Source: Lachnospiraceae bacterium (GTDB lineage Bacteria; Bacillota; Clostridia; Lachnospirales; Lachnospiraceae). Taken from it: a DNA stretch of 10,698 bases. This document shows positions 7,887-10,698 of this stretch, one piece after another. The notes under the pieces were generated by a model. The model was not told where the DNA came from and searched no databases. It saw only the letters and a program-made list of their open reading frames with translations. The position numbers and the translations under genes were made by a program. How positions within the stretch are numbered: position 1 is the first letter of the stretch; each line of letters begins with the position of its first letter. The stretch spans positions 1 to 10,698 of the forward strand of contig JAGAAH010000004.1 in assembly GCA_017615375.1 (NCBI GenBank), in the 5' to 3' direction.

Positions 7887-8552
7887 ATGGGTGTATTAGA
7901 AACAGTACTGATTATAATCGGTGTATTGTTTGTATTTGCAAGTTTCTTTATTCCCGACAGGCTTACGGCAAAGGAAGCAGAGAAGGTATCGAGACTTAGC
8001 GAAGATCAGCTTAAGATAATAGTTGACCGTAAATTAAAAGAAGCAGAAAGCACGATTGATTCAACAATTGACGATCGTGCTGATCTTTATGCGGAAAAAG
8101 CCGAGAGAATGCTTGAAAAAGAATCAAACGAGAAGATTATGGCCATTAGCGAGTATTCGGACGGAGTTTTGGAGCAGATTAACAAAGCGCATAAAGAGAT
8201 AATGTTCTTATACAGTATGCTTAATGACAAACATTCGGAGCTTATCACTTTTGCAAATGATTTAACATCGTTAAAGACCGATATGGAGAACTTCAGCGAC
8301 AGAACGAATGAATTATTGAAAGAACAGGCCCTGGCTGCCGAAAGAGCAGAAGCAAAAGAAGATGATGAGGTTCTGATGGAGATGCCGGAAGACATTGATA
8401 TAAGTATGGTCAGAAATCATAACGAAATGATTCTTGATGCTTATAAAGCGGGACAGGACGAAGTTGATATTGCCCGTTCTTTGGGACTTGGTATCGGCGA
8501 AGTTCGTTTGGTTATTGATCTATATAAGGGAGAAAGCAAGAATGAAGTTTAA
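7887..8552 (+). CDS. Membrane-anchored coiled-coil protein, DUF6115/SwrB-like
   Basis: A 221-residue protein with one N-terminal membrane helix (about 3-22), a long charged helical coiled-coil region (about 28-158), a short acidic linker, and a C-terminal helix-turn-helix-like motif EVDIARSLGLGIGEVRLVID (192-211). This layout and the terminal motif resemble the DUF6115 type of protein and SwrB of Bacillus subtilis. SwrB is a membrane protein encoded between sigD and rpsB that promotes activation of flagellar type III export. Here the gene also lies between the sigma gene and rpsB. Orthology is inference from layout and position; direct sequence identity could not be tested. The ribosome binding site is modest (AAGGGA, 7873-7878). 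The last 11 bases overlap the next gene. Confidence 0.85.
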   Translation: MGVLETVLIIIGVLFVFASFFIPDRLTAKEAEKVSRLSEDQLKIIVDRKLKEAESTIDSTIDDRADLYAEKAERMLEKESNEKIMAISEYSDGVLEQINKAHKEIMFLYSMLNDKHSELITFANDLTSLKTDMENFSDRTNELLKEQALAAERAEAKEDDEVLMEMPEDIDISMVRNHNEMILDAYKAGQDEVDIARSLGLGIGEVRLVIDLYKGESKNEV

Positions 8553-9090
8553 GTATTACTTAAGAGGAGCCGGAATCGGGCTTATAGTCTCTGCGGTAAT
8601 TCTTATGATTGCTTTTTCAAAGTATAATAAGAAATTAACCGACGACGACATTATTAAAAGAGCACAAGAGCTCGGTATGGTTTTGGATGATTCGACGTCT
8701 GATAAAGATGATGAATCCGATAGCGAAAGCCCTTCCGATAATGAAGATGATGAGAATAATGATAATCAAGGAGAGGGCGATAATACCGGAGATGACGATT
8801 CCGATACCGGAAATAATGACGGAACCGGAGACGGCGGGGACGACGGCGATAGCGATAATAATGATGACAATGATAATCATGAACTCGTTTGGTTTCAGAT
8901 TAAAAACGGAGAATTCTCCGATGTAATAAGCAATCATTTATATGAAAAGGGTTTAATAGACGACCCGGTTAAATATAATGAATGGCTTATGAAAAACGGA
9001 TATGATGCGGATCTGGTTACCGGAACTTTTATGATACCGCGAAATTCGACGTATGAAGAGATAGCAAAGATATTAACAAGTACAAATTAA
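8542..9090 (+). CDS. Membrane-anchored MltG/YceG-like protein with Asp/Asn-rich linker
   Basis: A 182-residue protein in three parts: an N-terminal membrane helix (about 11-26) after a basic start; a low-complexity linker (49-113) with 24 Asp, 11 Asn and 5 Glu among 65 residues; and a C-terminal domain (about 115-180). That domain has the pattern of the LysM-like part of MltG/YceG: F.I..GE.S.VI...L.EKGLID...KY..WL...GYD..L..G.F.IP...T.EEIA..L. The catalytic transglycosylase domain of true MltG is absent, so it may bind or position peptidoglycan rather than cut it (inference). Start 8542 is preferred over upstream in-frame codons (e.g. 8434) because it has AAGGGAG (8526-8532) 9 bases before it and gives a natural membrane anchor. 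It overlaps the previous gene by 11 bases and is last in the operon. Confidence 0.85.
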   Translation: MKFKYYLRGAGIGLIVSAVILMIAFSKYNKKLTDDDIIKRAQELGMVLDDSTSDKDDESDSESPSDNEDDENNDNQGEGDNTGDDDSDTGNNDGTGDGGDDGDSDNNDDNDNHELVWFQIKNGEFSDVISNHLYEKGLIDDPVKYNEWLMKNGYDADLVTGTFMIPRNSTYEEIAKILTSTN

Positions 9091-9123
9091 AATGTCGGCA
9101 AATGCCGGCATTTTAATTTTTTT
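9084..9123 (+). terminator. Intrinsic terminator ending the fla/che operon
   Basis: Bases 9084-9099 pair with 9104-9119 around a 4-base AAAT loop: 16 pairs including a GC-rich core (GTCGGC/GCCGGC, one G-U) and an A/T base. The T-run 9117-9123 overlaps the right foot. The left arm contains the stop codon of the preceding gene, so the terminator directly abuts the coding region. Confidence 0.92.
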
Positions 9124-9149
9124 ACTTGCAAAGTAAAACGATTTATGAT
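9121..9149 (+). promoter_or_regulatory. Putative sigma-A promoter for rpsB-tsf
   Basis: A -35-like TTTACT (9121-9126), a 17-base spacer, and a -10-like TATGAT (9144-9149, 5 of 6 bases to consensus) predict transcription start near 9156. It is placed right after the operon terminator, as expected for independent, strong expression of ribosomal protein genes. The -35 box shares bases with the terminator T-run. Confidence 0.6.
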
Positions 9150-9150
9150 A

Positions 9151-9290
9151 GACTACTCTAGTCTGAGTTTGTATGTTCAAACGAAGATAAGTAACTATAT
9201 TAATCACATATGCGGACTTACGGGAAATGGTGCCTATGGTTTTCCCTTTGAAAGAGGCATATGGAAGTTTTAACCAATGGAGGTAATAAA
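9151..9290 (+). other. rpsB 5' leader with possible RNA structure
   Basis: About 135 bases of untranslated leader. Visible pairings are a small hairpin 9151-9155/9159-9163 (GACTA/TAGTC), 9167-9171/9178-9182 (GTTTG/CAAAC), a 7-pair stem 9207-9213/9257-9263 (CATATGC/GCATATG), and within it 9222-9227/9241-9246 (GGGAAA/TTTCCC). A competing pairing, 9231-9235/9255-9259 (TGCCT/AGGCA), would exclude the 7-pair stem. I cannot match it to a named leader family. Autogenous control by ribosomal protein S2 is a possibility, known in principle from Escherichia coli rpsB, but unproven here. Confidence 0.45.
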
Positions 9291-10046
9291 ATGGGCGTAA
9301 TTTCTATGAAGCAGTTATTGGAAGCAGGTGTTCATTTCGGACATCAGACAAGAAGATGGAATCCTAAGATGGCTCCGTACATCTATACAGAGCGTAACGG
9401 AATCCATATCATCGACTTACAGAAGTCTGTAGGTATGGTTGACGATGCATATAAGGCAATCGCTGACATCGCAGCTGACGGTGGTACAATTCTTTTTGTA
9501 GGAACCAAGAAGCAGGCTCAGGAAGCTGTTCAGACAGAAGCTGAAAGATGCGGTATGTACTATGTTAACGAGAGATGGTTAGGTGGTATGCTTACCAACT
9601 TCAAGACTATCCAGAACCGTATCCAGAGATTAAAAGCTATCGAGAAGATGGCTGAAGATGGTACATTTGATGTATTACCTAAGAAAGAAGTTATCGAAAT
9701 CAAGAAGGAATGGGCTAAGTTAGAGAAGAACCTTGGCGGTATCAAGGAAATGAAGAAGATTCCTGATTGTATTTTCGTTGTAGATCCTAAGAAGGAAAGA
9801 ATTTGTATCCAGGAAGCTCATACTCTTGGAATTACATTAGTTGGTATTGCTGATACAAACTGTGATCCTGAAGAGTTGGATTATGTAATCCCTGGTAACG
9901 ACGACGCAATAAGAGCAGTTAAGTTAATCGTTGCAAAGATGGCAGATGCTGTTATCGAAGCAAATCAGGGTGAAGCTTATGTTCCACAGGAAGCTGTAGA
10001 GACTGATGAAGTATCTATGGAAGAAATCGCTTCTGAAGAGAACTAA
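9291..10046 (+). CDS. rpsB: 30S ribosomal protein S2
   Basis: Structural protein of the small ribosomal subunit. The 251-residue product shows the classic S2 start [20 protein letters not shown] (1-20), then [52 protein letters not shown] and [27 protein letters not shown] further on. The C-terminus is an acidic tail, normal in Firmicutes. Start 9291 follows GGAGG (9279-9283) by 7 bases. An in-frame ATG at 9261 would add ten residues not expected for S2 and lies in the foot of a leader stem. Codon choice is strongly biased, as expected for a highly expressed gene. Pairing with tsf 35 bases downstream is the near-universal arrangement. Confidence 0.99.
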   Translation: MGVISMKQLLEAGVHFGHQTRRWNPKMAPYIYTERNGIHIIDLQKSVGMVDDAYKAIADIAADGGTILFVGTKKQAQEAVQTEAERCGMYYVNERWLGGMLTNFKTIQNRIQRLKAIEKMAEDGTFDVLPKKEVIEIKKEWAKLEKNLGGIKEMKKIPDCIFVVDPKKERICIQEAHTLGITLVGIADTNCDPEELDYVIPGNDDAIRAVKLIVAKMADAVIEANQGEAYVPQEAVETDEVSMEEIASEEN

Positions 10047-10081
10047 TTTAAATCATAATTCAAATTACGGAGGATAAATAG

Positions 10082-10698
10082 ATGGCAGAAATTACAGCAG
10101 CAATGGTAAAAGATTTAAGAGAAATGACCGGCGCAGGTATGATGGACTGCAAGAAGGCATTAAATGAAACAAACGGTGATATGGATGCCGCTGTTGAATA
10201 TTTAAGAAAGAACGGTCAGGCTAAGGCTGAGAAGAAGGCTAACAGAATCGCAGCTGAAGGTCTTTGCTATGTAACGGTTGAAGGCAACAAAGCAGCAGTT
10301 GTTGAAGTTAACTCAGAGACAGACTTCGTTGCAAAGAACGAGAAGTTCCAGACATTTGTTAAGGAAGTTGCAGCTCGTGCACTTACAACAAAGGCTTCCG
10401 ATATGGAAGGATTTATGGCTGATGCTTGGGAAGCAGGCAAGACGGTTAATGATAAGCTTGTTGAAATGATTGCAGTTATCGGTGAGAAGTTAAGCATTCG
10501 TCGTTTTGAAGTTGTAGAAGAGAACAACGGTTGTGTTGTATCTTATGTACACGGTGGCGGAAGAATCGGTGTTATTATCGATGCAGAGACATCTGTCGTT
10601 AATGATGAAGTTAAGGAAGCTCTTAACAATATCGCTATGCAGACAGCAGCAGTTGTTGAAGTTAACTCAGAGACAGACTTCGTTGCTCAGAACGACAA
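10082..10698 (+). CDS. tsf: Elongation factor Ts (3' truncated, with an internal repeat)
   Basis: Exchanges GDP for GTP on EF-Tu during translation. The start MAEITAAMVKDLREMTGAGM (1-20) and MDCKKAL are the standard N-terminal UBA-like domain. VVEVNSETDFVAKNE (73-87) is the core loop whose Asp-Phe (81-82) enters EF-Tu. The frame then follows normal EF-Ts through IGEKLSIRRFE, HGGGRIGVII and NNIAMQ to about residue 187. At that point, where EF-Ts usually reads like AA-x-x-P-K-Y, the frame instead repeats AAVVEVNSETDFVA (189-202), followed by QND at the edge. The gene runs off the window at residue 205, so roughly the last third is unseen. GGAGG lies shortly before the ATG. Confidence 0.95.
   Translation, partial: MAEITAAMVKDLREMTGAGMMDCKKALNETNGDMDAAVEYLRKNGQAKAEKKANRIAAEGLCYVTVEGNKAAVVEVNSETDFVAKNEKFQTFVKEVAARALTTKASDMEGFMADAWEAGKTVNDKLVEMIAVIGEKLSIRRFEVVEENNGCVVSYVHGGGRIGVIIDAETSVVNDEVKEALNNIAMQTAAVVEVNSETDFVAQND
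10291..10332 (+). repeat. 42-base direct repeat, copy 1 (tsf TDFV loop)
   Basis: The expected location of the EF-Ts TDFV-loop coding sequence (residues 71-84 plus the end of codon 70). It is identical over 42 bases to 10645-10686; downstream of the repeat the two diverge slightly (AAAGAACGAGAA against TCAGAACGACAA). Confidence 0.95.
10645..10686 (+). repeat. 42-base direct repeat, copy 2 (in-frame second TDFV loop)
   Basis: A perfect second copy lying 354 bases (118 codons) after the first and in the same frame, encoding residues 189-202 of the apparent EF-Ts. The window ends 12 bases later. It is unexpected at this place in the family. Confidence 0.95.

Noticed and set aside
8635..8937. Reverse-strand frame encoding a very Ile/Val-rich, membrane-like protein
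   Set aside because: It is the complement of the Asp/Asn (GAT/GAC/AAT) linker of the forward gene, which reads as ATC/GTC/ATT. There is no ribosome binding site, and the forward gene is well supported.
9261..9290. Extended rpsB start at ATG 9261
   Set aside because: The ten extra residues are not S2-like, the strong GGAGG at 9279-9283 serves ATG 9291, and 9261 lies within a leader stem.

Overview
The window looks like chromosomal DNA of a motile, low-G+C Gram-positive clostridium, most likely a Lachnospiraceae member (Roseburia, Butyrivibrio or Eubacterium-like). The reasons are strong AGGAGG-type ribosome binding sites, AT-leaning codon use, the CheC/CheD chemotaxis branch, and gene order. 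This taxonomic placement is inference from gene content and style, not from a database match.

All genes are on the + strand, in two transcription blocks. Block 1 (1-9120) is the distal end of a fla/che operon: cheB (5' end cut off), cheA, cheW, cheC, cheD, a small membrane protein with an acidic tail, the flagellar sigma factor (fliA/sigD), a FapA-type DUF342 protein, a small charged protein of unknown function, a membrane-anchored coiled-coil protein in the place of Bacillus SwrB, and a membrane-anchored protein with a very Asp/Asn-rich linker and a MltG/YceG-like C-terminal domain. Genes are 2 to 66 bases apart or overlap, and several ribosome binding sites sit on the previous stop codon. 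A strong intrinsic terminator (9084-9123) closes the block. Block 2 (9121-10698) starts with a sigma-A-type promoter touching the terminator T-run, then a structured leader of about 135 bases, rpsB, and tsf (3' end cut off).

The genes form one signalling circuit. Receptors act through CheW on the kinase CheA. CheB demethylates receptors, and CheD deamidates them and partners CheC, a CheY-P phosphatase. The sigma factor drives late flagellar genes. FapA and the three poorly known proteins after it are probably flagellar or envelope accessory factors. The order che - sigD - swrB - rpsB - tsf is also that of Bacillus subtilis, so the operon end is anciently conserved, with extra genes inserted here between the sigma gene and rpsB.

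The most striking oddity is at the right edge. A perfect 42-base segment of tsf that encodes the EF-Tu-contacting TDFV loop occurs a second time, in frame, 354 bases downstream, where EF-Ts normally has a different sequence. It is either an intragenic duplication or, more likely, an assembly chimera at a contig end. Other points of interest are a long imperfect hairpin between cheW and cheC, the rpsB leader folds, and the uncharacterised gene cluster between the sigma gene and rpsB. I saw no mobile element, CRISPR array, tRNA or rRNA.
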